A stretch of DNA of 64,000 nucleotides from DASTEQ01 sp040905185 (lineage in GTDB: Bacteria > Chloroflexota > Limnocylindria > QHBO01): NCBI GenBank assembly GCA_040905185.1, contig JBBDRZ010000001.1, positions 310,001-374,000 of the forward strand, given 5' to 3'. The notes beneath the pieces are model-generated. The model did no database searches. It saw only the letters and a program-made list of their open reading frames with translations, and was not told the DNA's origin. The translations under genes and the position numbers were made by a program. This document shows, in pieces, positions 44,463-53,419 of the stretch. How positions within the stretch are numbered: the first letter of the stretch is position 1; each line of letters starts with the position of its first letter.

Positions 44463-44948
44463 TCAGTACACGCCGCGGATGAACCGGTGGGTCCGAGATC
44501 GGTACTCCGGATATCCCGTGTAGCGCTCCGCCAGCCATCCCTCCTCGCGGCGGGCTTTCAGGTCAAGGACCAGGGCCAGAACCAGGGCGGCGACCAGGGC
44601 CGGGAGGCTGAGGGTCACGAGGGCCCATCCCAGGCCCAGCCCCGCAATCCCGGCATACATCGGGTGGCGGACCCGGGCATAGATGCCGTCCTGGACCAGG
44701 CTGGCGTCCTCGCGGGGTCGCGGCATGGCCGTGAGGCTGTTGCCGAGGCGACGCGCGCCCTGGATGACGACCCAGCCACCAACCCCGAGCAGGAGCGCGC
44801 CCTGGATGACGAACGGCCACCTGGCTGGCCAGCCTGCGATCGCCGCTGGGAGGGCCAGCGCGCCCAGGATCGCGATCACGAGAATCAGCGTCAGCTGGAG
44901 CAGAACCCAACCCTCGCCGCGTGGCCCGAGGGCGGGAATGGACGTCAC
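44463..44948 (-). CDS. Isoprenylcysteine carboxyl methyltransferase-like membrane protein
   Basis: A 161-residue membrane protein with four to five helices and the C-terminal ICMT/PEMT signature GIYARVRHPMYAG followed by an acidic segment RREEGWLAERYTGYPEYRSR. The bacterial members are presumed SAM-dependent methyltransferases acting on lipids or small hydrophobic molecules; the substrate is unknown. GTG at 44948 begins nine bases after the HTH/low-complexity gene stop, so the two form a unit. Confidence 0.82.
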   Translation of the reverse strand: MTSIPALGPRGEGWVLLQLTLILVIAILGALALPAAIAGWPARWPFVIQGALLLGVGGWVVIQGARRLGNSLTAMPRPREDASLVQDGIYARVRHPMYAGIAGLGLGWALVTLSLPALVAALVLALVLDLKARREEGWLAERYTGYPEYRSRTHRFIRGVY

Positions 44949-44957
44949 GGCCGGGCG

Positions 44958-46805
44958 TCAGCCCAGCAGGCGTCGCAGTCGGCGCACGGCGCGGGCCGCT
45001 GGGCCACGGGGCCGTCTCGGCGGCGCGGAGGGCACCGAAGGGGGCACCGAACGGGATGGCCGCGGAGCCGACGAAGGGACTGCGGCCGATGGAGGCGCAA
45101 CTTCGGGTGGAGCTGCATCGGTGGGAGGAGGAGTCACGGACGCTGGTCCGACGGCAACGGTGGGTGGGATCGCGGCGGTCCCAAAACGGCGGAGCTCCGC
45201 CCGGAGGGCTTCGATCTCGGCCGGCTCCCAGCCTTCGAGGTTTGGAATCGCGAACGGTGCCCGGGAACTACCCTCGGGCTCCCAGAAGGCCGGCTCGCGT
45301 GGAATGCTGGGAGGTTCGGAGAACCGGTCCAAGGCATCCAGCAGGGCATGGTCGTCAAGGCCCGGGGACTCGGCAGCAATCTCGGGCTTGACCTCAACGT
45401 CCGATGCCGGCTCAGGCACCATGTCCGCCTCAGGTCCCGCCCATTCGTCGGCGGTGACGGGCATCCCCAACGTCCCGTGCTTGGCGGAGGCGGTCGGACC
45501 CTGGACGGTTTCGTCTGCCTCGTCCGACTCGACCTCAACGTCCTCGGTCGCGACGACCGCGGCAACCACTTCGTCCGCCTCGGCTTCCTCCTCGACCCTG
45601 GCTTCCGGCTCTGCCGTCGATTCCTCGCCCAGGGCGGCTTCCTCGTCCATCGTCGGTTGCTCGTCCACATCGGCCTCGCGTTCGGCGACCGCCAGGGCGG
45701 AACTTGCCCGCTCCGTTTGCTCACCCGTCGGCGCAACCCGGCTGACGGGGACGACGAGATCCTCTTCGGCGATCCAATCTGGCTCCGGGGTCTCTGTCGT
45801 GTAGCCAGGCCGGACGAATACCGGCATGGTCACCGGGACTGGAGCCTCGGTGGCTGGCGCCTCCATGACCGACTCCTCGCTGGCTGGCGGCTCTATGACC
45901 GGGGTCGCCAATTCCTGGTTGTAGGCCGCCAGCGCCTCGGCGGCCTCATCGGCCCCGGGTAGCGGTGCGTCGCCCGTGAAAACCTCCGCGGTGGTTGGAT
46001 CCTCCGCGCGAGCGAGCGCTTCGGCGAAGCCCGAGACGGCCAATCGCGAACGGCTCCTGGGCGCAGGTCGTGACGCCTTCGGGCGTGACGAACGCGCGCG
46101 CCGGGTCCTTCGCTTGGGCTTGCGGGTCGCCGCGGCCGGTGGCGGGGACGAAGGTTCGGCCGAAGTTGCGTCGGCAGGCTCGGGCGGAGCCTGCTCGGTT
46201 GCGCTGGCCTCTGGCGCGGCAACTTCGGGCTGGGGAAGTTCGGGCATCGGCTCGCGGGCGGCCTCGGGCTCGGGCATCGGCTCGCGGGCGGCCTCCAGCT
46301 CGGGCTCCGGCATCGGCTCGCGGGCGGCCTCCAGCTCGGGCTCCGGCATCGGCTCGCGGGCGGCCTGCGTGTCGGGCTCGGGCTGGAGTCCCGACTCCCA
46401 CGCCGCCATCGGCGCCTCGACGCGCGGCAGGCGAAGCTCAACGCGAGCTTCCAGCAGCTCGACGCGTCCTCGCAGGGAGGCCACCTCGCCGCGGGCCTCG
46501 CCGAGGGCCAGCAGCGCCTGCCCGTAGCGCTCGGTGAGGTTGCGAAACTCGGTCAGGAGCTCGCGAAACGCGGAGAGCTCGCCGCCATTGCTGCCACCGT
46601 TGGTTCCGCCCTGGGTCCGGTGGCCGTCGTTCGCGGCGGGAGCCGGCGTGGCGGCCTCCGGCACCGCGCTACCGCGCAGAATCACGCGCATGTCGCCGCC
46701 AACCTCGGTTGACCCAGCAAGGACGCCGCGAGCGAGCAGCTCCCAAACGCGTCCCTCCGGGATGCCGAGGACAGCCGCCGCCTCGTTGACCGAGTAGCCG
46801 TCCAT
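44958..46805 (-). CDS. HTH, coiled-coil and long acidic/proline-rich protein
   Basis: A 615-residue protein. The first 45 residues are a helix-turn-helix of MerR/excisionase type (SVNEAAAVLGIPEGRVWELLARGVL...). Residues 76-128 form a coiled coil (ELLTEFRNLTERYGQALLAL...SLRGRVELLEARVEL). Residues 148-190 repeat AAREPMPEP four times. A strongly basic patch (about 222-247) and long Glu/Ala/Pro stretches follow, then a Pro-rich segment and a basic C-terminus (ARAVRRLRRLLG). The design suggests a DNA-binding scaffold. No family recognised beyond the HTH. Confidence 0.75.
   Translation of the reverse strand: MDGYSVNEAAAVLGIPEGRVWELLARGVLAGSTEVGGDMRVILRGSAVPEAATPAPAANDGHRTQGGTNGGSNGGELSAFRELLTEFRNLTERYGQALLALGEARGEVASLRGRVELLEARVELRLPRVEAPMAAWESGLQPEPDTQAAREPMPEPELEAAREPMPEPELEAAREPMPEPEAAREPMPELPQPEVAAPEASATEQAPPEPADATSAEPSSPPPAAATRKPKRRTRRARSSRPKASRPAPRSRSRLAVSGFAEALARAEDPTTAEVFTGDAPLPGADEAAEALAAYNQELATPVIEPPASEESVMEAPATEAPVPVTMPVFVRPGYTTETPEPDWIAEEDLVVPVSRVAPTGEQTERASSALAVAEREADVDEQPTMDEEAALGEESTAEPEARVEEEAEADEVVAAVVATEDVEVESDEADETVQGPTASAKHGTLGMPVTADEWAGPEADMVPEPASDVEVKPEIAAESPGLDDHALLDALDRFSEPPSIPREPAFWEPEGSSRAPFAIPNLEGWEPAEIEALRAELRRFGTAAIPPTVAVGPASVTPPPTDAAPPEVAPPSAAVPSSAPRPSRSVPPSVPSAPPRRPRGPAARAVRRLRRLLG
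46236..46364 (-). repeat. Tandem repeat encoding AAREPMPEP units
   Basis: Four in-frame copies in the HTH/low-complexity gene: two units of 12 codons, then shorter ones. Near-identical at DNA level, so recent slippage expansion is likely. Confidence 0.85.
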
Positions 46806-46860
46806 CAGGGGGGTGCCTAGCGTACCGCGTCGGGGACAGTCACGACAGCCGTCTGACCGA

Positions 46861-46866
46861 TATCAT
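46861..46866 (+). promoter_or_regulatory. Putative -10 element for glucan phosphorylase gene
   Basis: TATCAT, nine bases before ATG 46876. Confidence 0.4.
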
Positions 46867-46875
46867 CCCGCGCCA

Positions 46876-48978
46876 ATGGCTGCCCCCGTCCGGATCCCGA
46901 CCCTTGACCGCTCGGAGCTGCCGCACCCGCCCGGTCTGGAGGGCCTGCGCGAGCTGGCGGAGAACCTGTGGTGGAGCTGGCACCCCGAAGCGCTGCGCCT
47001 CTTCGCGCGGATCGACCCGCAGACCTGGGCCCGCACACGGAACCCGATTCACCTCCTGCGCCAGACCGATGCCGAGCGGTGGTCGGCGCTGGCGGCCGAC
47101 GCGCGCTTCGTGGCCGATACGCAGGCCATGGTGGGGCGGCTCCACCTGGAACTGGATGACGTCACGCCTGGCCTGGGGGACGACCTCGGCGGTCCTGTCG
47201 CGTACCTGTGCGCCGAATTCGCACTCCACGAGTCCTTGCCGGTGTATTCCGGCGGCCTGGGCGTTCTCGCCGGCGACCTGTGCAAAGCCGCGTCGGATGC
47301 TCGACTGCCGATGGTGGCCGTGGGGCCCTTCTATCATCGGGGCTACTTCCGTCAGCACATCGATGCCGATGGCCGGCAGCAGCCGCTGGAGCCGGATATG
47401 GATCCCGCGGACCTCCCGCTGCGCCGAGCCGCGGACGCGGATGGCAAGCCGCTGGAGGTGATGGTCGAGCTCCCCGGGCGCCCCGTGCGACTTGGAGTGT
47501 GGGTGGCCCAGGTCGGACGGGTGCCGCTCCTCCTCCTCGATGCGGACATGCCGAGCAACCAACCCGATGACCGACGAATCACGGACCAGCTGTACGTCGC
47601 CGAGCGCCGGACTCGGCTGACCCAGGAGCTGCTGCTCGGCGTCGGGGCGGCTCGCGCGCTGGCCGAGCTGGGAGTCCAACCCGCGGTCTGGCATCTCAAC
47701 GAGGGCCATTCGGCCCTGGTCCTGATCGAGCGGGCGCGCGCGGCCCGGGCAATGGGCCTGGGCCAGGACGGCGAAGCGGCGCTCCGTCGCGCCGGCCGCG
47801 GGGTGGTCATGACACTCCACACCCCGGTCCCGGCAGGCAACGAGCGCTACGACCCCGCGCTCGCCGCGGAGCTCCTGGGTCGTCCTGCGGCGGCGATCAA
47901 CCTGACCCCCGAGCGCCTGCTGGAGCTGGGCCGTGGCCCGAATGGGCAGTTTCCCGGTGACTTCGATTTGACCGCCTTCGGGCTACGCCAGGCGGCTGGG
48001 ATCAACGCCGTCAGCCAGCTCCATGGGCGAACCGCCACCCTCACCTGGCAGGCATCCCTCGGACGCGAGGTGCGTGCGGTGACCAATGGTGTCCACGTCG
48101 CGACCTGGCAGGCGGAGCCGATGCGCGCCGCCCTGGCCCGCCGCAACCTGTCCGCCATCACCGATCGCGACCTCTGGGAGGCGCATGCCGAGCAGAAGCG
48201 GCAGATGATCCATTTCCTCGGCGGCCGACTGACGCGGCAGGCCGTCCGCCATGGCGTGGCGCCCGAAGCGGTGGGTGACCTCGCCGGGGCCCTCGATCCG
48301 CAGGCGCTGACGGTTGGTTTCGCGCGCCGCTTCGCGATCTACAAGCGCGCTGATCTCATCCTGTACGACATGCATCGGCTGTCCAACCTGCTGGCGGACC
48401 CGGACCGTCCGGTGCAGATCATTTTCGCGGGCAAAGCACATCCGGCCGACGAGCCGGGTCGCGCGGTCCTTGGGCGCGTGGTCGAAGCCTCGCGCCGCGT
48501 GGGCACGGCCGGCCGGATCTTCTTCATCGAGGACTACGACCTGCGGGTGGCGCGCTTCCTGGTGGCAGGGGTCGACGTGTGGCTCAACAACCCGCGCCGC
48601 CCGCTCGAGGCCTCGGGCACGTCCGGGATGAAGGCTGCGATCAATGGCGTTCCGTCACTCAGCATTCTCGATGGCTGGTGGGACGAGGCCTTCGACGGGG
48701 CCAACGGTTGGGCCATCGGCAACAGGACCGATGAGTCCGAGTTCAGCCACGATGCGGGCGACGCGGAGGCCTTGTACCGCGTCCTCGAGGCCGAGGTGGT
48801 GCCGACGTTCTATGACCGCGATCCCGACGGCCTCCCCATTCGATGGATCGGCTTCATGCGCGGCGCGCTGGCGACGGGCCTCACCCGCTTCACCGCGGAG
48901 CGGGCGCTGGCGGAGTACGTCGACCGGCTCTATCGCCCCGTGGTTGGCGTCGGTGAGGTGGCTGCCGGCATCGGCTGA
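46876..48978 (+). CDS. glgP: Alpha-glucan (glycogen/maltodextrin) phosphorylase, GT35
   Basis: A 700-residue PLP-dependent phosphorylase releasing glucose 1-phosphate from alpha-1,4-glucans. It opens with the DUF3417-like segment (NLWWSWHPEALRLF) typical of the short form found in actinobacteria and thermophiles. WHLNEGHSAL, GVHVATWQ, FARRFAIYKRADL and the PLP Lys586 in SGTSGMKAAING are present. The frame is open upstream to 46813, but the homologous N-terminus starts at ATG 46876. Divergent from the HTH gene. Confidence 0.93.
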   Translation: MAAPVRIPTLDRSELPHPPGLEGLRELAENLWWSWHPEALRLFARIDPQTWARTRNPIHLLRQTDAERWSALAADARFVADTQAMVGRLHLELDDVTPGLGDDLGGPVAYLCAEFALHESLPVYSGGLGVLAGDLCKAASDARLPMVAVGPFYHRGYFRQHIDADGRQQPLEPDMDPADLPLRRAADADGKPLEVMVELPGRPVRLGVWVAQVGRVPLLLLDADMPSNQPDDRRITDQLYVAERRTRLTQELLLGVGAARALAELGVQPAVWHLNEGHSALVLIERARAARAMGLGQDGEAALRRAGRGVVMTLHTPVPAGNERYDPALAAELLGRPAAAINLTPERLLELGRGPNGQFPGDFDLTAFGLRQAAGINAVSQLHGRTATLTWQASLGREVRAVTNGVHVATWQAEPMRAALARRNLSAITDRDLWEAHAEQKRQMIHFLGGRLTRQAVRHGVAPEAVGDLAGALDPQALTVGFARRFAIYKRADLILYDMHRLSNLLADPDRPVQIIFAGKAHPADEPGRAVLGRVVEASRRVGTAGRIFFIEDYDLRVARFLVAGVDVWLNNPRRPLEASGTSGMKAAINGVPSLSILDGWWDEAFDGANGWAIGNRTDESEFSHDAGDAEALYRVLEAEVVPTFYDRDPDGLPIRWIGFMRGALATGLTRFTAERALAEYVDRLYRPVVGVGEVAAGIG

Positions 48979-49007
48979 GCCAAGTCTGAGGCTTCGGCGA
49001 GGATCGG

Positions 49008-50324
49008 CTAGGGGAGATACCAGCGCGGGTTGGTCCACACCCCATGGTCGTTCACGGCAAAGTGGAGGTGGCAGCCGGTCGACCAGCCGGTGTTGCCCTC
49101 GTACCCGATCACGTCCCCGAGAGACAGGCCCTGGCCGGGATACACGACGACCTGCGCCCGCAGGTGCCAGTACCACGTCATCACGCCACCGCCGTGGTCG
49201 ATGACCACGCCGTAGCCGGTGTCCCACGGCCAGAGTGGCTGACCGGAGGCGACCACGACCCCGTTGCCGGCCGCCTTGATCGGGGTGCCGCAACCGTTGG
49301 CGATGTCGATCCCGCCGTGGAAGTGCGGGTAGTAGACGCCGTTGAAGGTGTAGGGAGGCTCGAGGACGAAGTTCGTGGGTCCCCATTCCTGGGTGACGAC
49401 GAAGGTGTCCTCGGGCCAGCGGAAGCCCCGGGAGCTGATCTGGACGCTGGACTCGGCGAGGAGCCGGGTGACCAGGGCCGCCGCCGCGTTCGCAGCTTCC
49501 TGGTTGGCGGTGATCTGGGTCTGGATGTTGCCCTGGGCCGACAGGGCTGCGTTGAGCGCCGCCTCCTGTGCAGCTCGCTTGGCTTCCGCCTCGGCCTTCA
49601 GGGCGGCCAGGTCCGACTTCAGGGCCGCCAGCTCGGCCTGGCGCGCGGCCAGGAGCGCGGCTTCTGCTTCCTCGACGTCGCGCGCCGAAGCGAGCTCGGC
49701 TCGCCCTTCGCGGAGGATCACCCGGTTCGACTCCAGGGCTGCCCGGATCTCGCGGATCTCGTCGGCCAGGGCGGCGTCCTGCTCCGAGATGGTCAGCAGG
49801 TAGCCGACCTGGGTGGCGACGACCTCGAACGAGTCAGCTGCGAGCAGGACCTCGAGCAGCGACGTCTGGCTCCGCTCGTATGCGTCACGGTAGTGCTCCT
49901 GGAGTAACGTCTCGCGGGCTTCGAGGTCGCGGTTCTGGCGCTCGATCTCCTTGGCCAGAGTGACGAGCATGGCGTCCAGCGTCGCAATCCGGGCGCGGAG
50001 TGCCTCGAGCCGAGCGGTCACCTCGACGATCTGGGCCTCGACCTGCACCAGGAGGCCCGCCACACGCTCGTACTCGGAGCTGACGGCCGCCAGCTCGGCC
50101 ATGGCCGCGTTCAGCCGCTGGTCAAGCGTCGCGGAGAGGGCCTGCAGCTCCTTGAGCTGGCGGCGCTGAGAGGCGAGCGTCTCCTGCAGCTCGCGCTGCT
50201 TGGCCTGTGCCTCGGACAGCGGGTCGCCGCCGCGCGCGAGGTCCGATGGGGACAGACCGAACAACGTCGATCCGACCACCACCAGGGCGACGAGGATGCC
50301 GGCCAGGCGCAGCCGACGACTCAT
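49008..50324 (-). CDS. Coiled-coil M23 peptidase (EnvC/NlpD-like)
   Basis: A 438-residue exported protein. A signal anchor (9-27) is followed by a long coiled coil (about 36-290, e.g. QRELQETLASQRRQLKELQ and EAEAALLAARQAELAALKSD) and a C-terminal LytM domain with H336-x3-D340 (HGGID), H387 (WYWHL) and H419-L-H421 (CHLHF). All zinc ligands are present, so unlike E. coli EnvC it may be catalytically active. Such proteins act in cell separation. The 175-base upstream region holds a hairpin and 10-base repeats (see separate entries). Confidence 0.9.
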   Translation of the reverse strand: MSRRLRLAGILVALVVVGSTLFGLSPSDLARGGDPLSEAQAKQRELQETLASQRRQLKELQALSATLDQRLNAAMAELAAVSSEYERVAGLLVQVEAQIVEVTARLEALRARIATLDAMLVTLAKEIERQNRDLEARETLLQEHYRDAYERSQTSLLEVLLAADSFEVVATQVGYLLTISEQDAALADEIREIRAALESNRVILREGRAELASARDVEEAEAALLAARQAELAALKSDLAALKAEAEAKRAAQEAALNAALSAQGNIQTQITANQEAANAAAALVTRLLAESSVQISSRGFRWPEDTFVVTQEWGPTNFVLEPPYTFNGVYYPHFHGGIDIANGCGTPIKAAGNGVVVASGQPLWPWDTGYGVVIDHGGGVMTWYWHLRAQVVVYPGQGLSLGDVIGYEGNTGWSTGCHLHFAVNDHGVWTNPRWYLP

Positions 50325-50402
50325 GACACGATGTCGTGCAAGGGAATATTCATCGCCCCATCCAGCCCCCGCGGATAGAAGTGCCCGCCGATCCTACCCC
50401 GG

Positions 50403-50421
50403 GTCGTCAACCTTTGACGAC
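50403..50421. repeat. Inverted repeat upstream of the M23 gene
   Basis: GTCGTCAA and its exact complement around CCT (8-bp arms). It could be a terminator of YihY on the minus strand or an operator of the M23 gene. No T-run. Confidence 0.5.
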
Positions 50422-50435
50422 GCTGCGAATGTACT

Positions 50436-50475
50436 ACACCGTAGGACACCGGACTGCACCGGACCGCACCTGACC
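50436..50475. repeat. Four imperfect 10-base direct repeats
   Basis: Units ACACCGTAGG, ACACCGGACT, GCACCGGACC, GCACCTGACC in succession. One helical turn per unit, 112-151 bases before the M23 start and between two minus-strand genes. Confidence 0.55.
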
Positions 50476-50499
50476 GACCGCGATCCGGGCCGCGGACGC

Positions 50500-51402
50500 T
50501 CAGTCGGGGGCCGAATCCTTCGCCCGATCGCGCTCCTGCCGGCGGCGGAACACGACCCCCGCCACTTCCGAACCGGCCAGCATGGCAATGGCCAGGAAGT
50601 CGATGTACAGCAGGCCGACCAGGATGGCGCCGAAGGGGCCGGCCGCATTGCCACTCTCGGCCACGAACAGCTGGACGTAGAAGTCGAAGACGAGGCGCAG
50701 ACCGAGAAAGCCCAGGGCGGTGACCAGTGCGCCCAGCGACACGTCCCGGAGCCGGGGACGGTGGGCAGGGACGGCGCTTAAGAGCACGGTCATGACGGCG
50801 AAGACAACGAGCGCCGGCAGGACCGACAGCGCAACGCGAAGCGTCGCGTCCGCGATCGCAAAGTCCGCCACGAACCGCTCAAGGAACCCCACCACCAGGC
50901 CGATCAGGCTCGCCCACACCCCCGACAGGAGGATCAAGACGGCAGCCATGATCAGCAGGAGCAGGCTGCTCAGGGTCGTGCGGGCCACCGAATGGCGTTC
51001 CTCGTGGAAGGCGCGCACGATCCCGAGCTGGACCGCCGAGACCCACGGCACAAGGGCCACGACCAACAGTCCGAGGCCCAGCAGGGCGAGCCCAGGTCGC
51101 GCGTCGAGCAGGGCCTCCAGGCTGCCCGAGACCGTCACCGGATCAAGCCCGAATCGGTCCGCGACCCTCGCCACGAAGACCTGCAGCTCGGGTCCCTCGC
51201 CGATCACGAACGAGGCAACCACCAGCCCCAGCATGGCGAATGGAAACAGGGACAGGACGCTGTAGAACGCGATGGCGGCGGCCCGTGTCGAGGCCTCGTG
51301 GGCGTTGAAATTCCGGACGGTCTCCATGCCGATAATGATCAACGATGACCGGGCCGCCAACGTGGCCAGGCGCTGCTTGAGCCGATCGGCGATGGCGGTC
51401 AT
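50500..51402 (-). CDS. YihY/UPF0761 family membrane protein
   Basis: A 300-residue protein of the BrkB/YihY family: N-terminal helix with RAAAIAFYSVLSLFPFAM, six or so transmembrane segments, and the LVPWVSAVQLGIVRAFHE and GPFGAILVGLLYIDFLAIAMLAGSEVAGV blocks. Function of the family is unsettled, earlier called RNase BN in error. ATG 51402 (MTAIADRLKQRL) is chosen as start. Divergent from the polymerase gene. Confidence 0.88.
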   Translation of the reverse strand: MTAIADRLKQRLATLAARSSLIIIGMETVRNFNAHEASTRAAAIAFYSVLSLFPFAMLGLVVASFVIGEGPELQVFVARVADRFGLDPVTVSGSLEALLDARPGLALLGLGLLVVALVPWVSAVQLGIVRAFHEERHSVARTTLSSLLLLIMAAVLILLSGVWASLIGLVVGFLERFVADFAIADATLRVALSVLPALVVFAVMTVLLSAVPAHRPRLRDVSLGALVTALGFLGLRLVFDFYVQLFVAESGNAAGPFGAILVGLLYIDFLAIAMLAGSEVAGVVFRRRQERDRAKDSAPD

Positions 51403-51414
51403 TCCCACTCCGGC

Positions 51415-51420
51415 TACCCT
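51415..51420 (+). promoter_or_regulatory. Putative -10 element for the LigD-type polymerase gene
   Basis: TACCCT, seven bases before ATG 51428. Confidence 0.45.
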
Positions 51421-51427
51421 GAGAGCC

Positions 51428-52807
51428 ATGGCGCCCACCGAAGCCGTCAGCCTAGAGGTCGGCGGGCAGTCCGTATCGGTCAGCAATCCCGGAAAGCTGT
51501 TCTTCACCGAAGCCGGGATCACCAAGCTGGACCTGGTCCGATATTACCTTTCGGTTGCCGACGGAGCCGTGCGCGGCGTCCATGACCGGCCGATGGCCCT
51601 GAAGCGCTACCCGAACGGTGCAGACGGCGACTTCTTCTTCCAGAAGCGCGCGCCCGCCCAGCTGCCGCCGTTCGTGAGCACCGTGGAGCTGTCCTTCCCG
51701 TCCGGCCGCACGGCGGACGAGGTCATCGTGTCCAACCCGGCGGCCCTGGCCTGGGTCGTCAACCTCGGCTGCGTCGACCTCAACCCGCACCCGGTGCGCG
51801 CCGACGACCTGGAGCATCCCGACGAGCTGCGGATGGACCTCGACCCTGGACCCGGCGTCGGGTGGCCGGACGTGCGATCCGTGGCTCTGATCATCCGCGA
51901 GCTGTTCGATGAGCTGGGCTACGCGGCCTGGCCCAAGACGTCCGGCTCGCGGGGCATGCACGTGTACGTCCGCCTGGAGCGGCAGTGGGGCTTCGGGGAG
52001 GTGCGGCGGGCCGCCCTGGCGGTGGCCCGCGAGGTCGAGCGCCGATCGCCGGAGCTGGCCACCAGCAAGTGGTGGAAGGAGGAGCGCCACGGCGTGTTCC
52101 TCGACTACAACCAGAACGCGAAGGATCGGACGGTCGCCTCGGCCTACTCGGTTCGGCCGCTCCCCGACGCCCGCGTCTCGACGCCGCTGACTTGGGACGA
52201 GGTCCCCGACTGCGAGCCGGCCGACTTCACGGTGGCCACCGTTCCGGGACGGATGGAGCGCCTGGGGGACGTGGGAGCCGGCATCGACGCCGAGGCGTTC
52301 CCGCTCGAGCCGTTGCTGGAGCTGGTGGCGCGCCACGAGTCCGAGGGACTGGGCGACGCTCCTTGGCCGCCCAACTACGCCAAGCAGCCGGGGGAGCCGC
52401 CCCGGGTCCAGCCGTCCAAGCGTCGGCAGCCAGCGAAGGGCGAACCGCCGGCGAAGGGCGATCGACCACCGAAGGGCGAAGCGTTCATGCCCGCGGCCCC
52501 TGGAATCCCGTCCCCGACCGGCCGCCGCCGCTCGCGCGCCCCGCTGCTGGTCGTGGCGCAGGCCGCGACGCGAGCCGAGGTCGAGGATGGTCTGGAGCGT
52601 TGGAAGGCTCGCCACCCGGCAGTCGCGCCCGGTCTGGCGGTGGACGATGTTCTGTTCGACGCGATGCGCGGCCGCTCGACGATCTGGTGGCGGGTGCGGG
52701 TCAACCTGCGCCACGTTCCGGTTGCAGATCGCCCGGAACCCGAACCACCCGACCCCGACTACGACCCGTTTCGCGAGTGGCGCGAGTTCGGCGCTCCTCC
52801 GGGCTGA
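51428..52807 (+). CDS. LigD-type primase-polymerase (PolDom) with extra C-terminal region
   Basis: A 459-residue DNA repair polymerase of the archaeo-eukaryotic primase fold. Metal Asp residues D137 and D139 (RMDLDPGPG) and D226 (GVFLDYNQN) are present, with SGSRGMHVY and the DRTVASAYSVR 3' pocket. No ligase or nuclease domain is fused. After a linker with three PAKGE/PPKGE-like repeats (about 346-372), an 85-residue C-terminal region (LLVVAQAATRAEVEDGL...RSTIWWRVRVNLRHVPV) is not part of LigD as I know it. Ku is not in the window; an ATP-dependent ligase lies 2.4 kb downstream on the other strand. Confidence 0.88.
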   Translation: MAPTEAVSLEVGGQSVSVSNPGKLFFTEAGITKLDLVRYYLSVADGAVRGVHDRPMALKRYPNGADGDFFFQKRAPAQLPPFVSTVELSFPSGRTADEVIVSNPAALAWVVNLGCVDLNPHPVRADDLEHPDELRMDLDPGPGVGWPDVRSVALIIRELFDELGYAAWPKTSGSRGMHVYVRLERQWGFGEVRRAALAVAREVERRSPELATSKWWKEERHGVFLDYNQNAKDRTVASAYSVRPLPDARVSTPLTWDEVPDCEPADFTVATVPGRMERLGDVGAGIDAEAFPLEPLLELVARHESEGLGDAPWPPNYAKQPGEPPRVQPSKRRQPAKGEPPAKGDRPPKGEAFMPAAPGIPSPTGRRRSRAPLLVVAQAATRAEVEDGLERWKARHPAVAPGLAVDDVLFDAMRGRSTIWWRVRVNLRHVPVADRPEPEPPDPDYDPFREWREFGAPPG

Positions 52808-52814
52808 GCGGCCC

Positions 52815-53396
52815 CTAGGAGCGGTTCAGCCGCTCCTCGAGCCGCGCCCGAACGGCTGGCCATTCATCGGCCAGGATCGAGTAGTACACCGTGTCGCGGA
52901 CGTGGCCGTCGGGGAGCCGGAGGTGGCGCCGCAAGACGCCCTCTCGCACCGCCCCCAGCCGTTCGATGGCCCGTTGCGACCGCTCGTTCCGCAGATCGGT
53001 CTTGAGGGCCACCCGGCCCGCCCCCAGCGTGTCGAAGGCATAGGTCAGCTGCAGCAGCTTGGCCTCGGTGTTTACCGCGGATCGCTGCCGCGAGGGGGCG
53101 ATCCAGGTCCAGCCGATCTCCATCCGGTCGTGCTCGGGCGCGATATCCCCGAAGCGGGTCGAGCCCACGGCCCTGTCTGAGGCACGCTCGACGGTGGCCC
53201 AGGCCACGTACTCGGGGCGCAGGGCTTCGGCGAGATAATCGGGCCAGGCGTCAGCGGCGGAGAGGTCCGCGCTCATGTAGCGCCAGGTGGCCGGATCCTC
53301 GGTCGCGGCGGTCAGGAGGTCGTCCCGGTGCCGCTCCTCCAGCGGCTCGAGGCGGACCACCCGGCCCTCGAGCACGATCGACTCCGGGCGGAGCAT
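52815..53396 (-). CDS. GNAT family N-acetyltransferase (RimJ/RimL type)
   Basis: A 193-residue acetyltransferase. VLEGRVVRLEPLEERHRDDLL and the acetyl-CoA region EAKLLQLTYAFDTLGAGRVALKTDLRNERSQRAIERLGAVREG follow RimJ/RimL order, with the final RDTVYYSIL strand. It may acetylate a protein N-terminus or small molecule. Its stop faces the polymerase gene stop seven bases away. Confidence 0.9.
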   Translation of the reverse strand: MLRPESIVLEGRVVRLEPLEERHRDDLLTAATEDPATWRYMSADLSAADAWPDYLAEALRPEYVAWATVERASDRAVGSTRFGDIAPEHDRMEIGWTWIAPSRQRSAVNTEAKLLQLTYAFDTLGAGRVALKTDLRNERSQRAIERLGAVREGVLRRHLRLPDGHVRDTVYYSILADEWPAVRARLEERLNRS

Positions 53397-53419
53397 GGCC
53401 CGGCCGGGGCCGGTGGACC

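Noticed and set aside
44958..46805. Excisionase of a mobile element
   Set aside because: Only the N-terminal HTH resembles excisionases; there is no integrase, attachment site or flanking repeat, and the protein is ten times too long.
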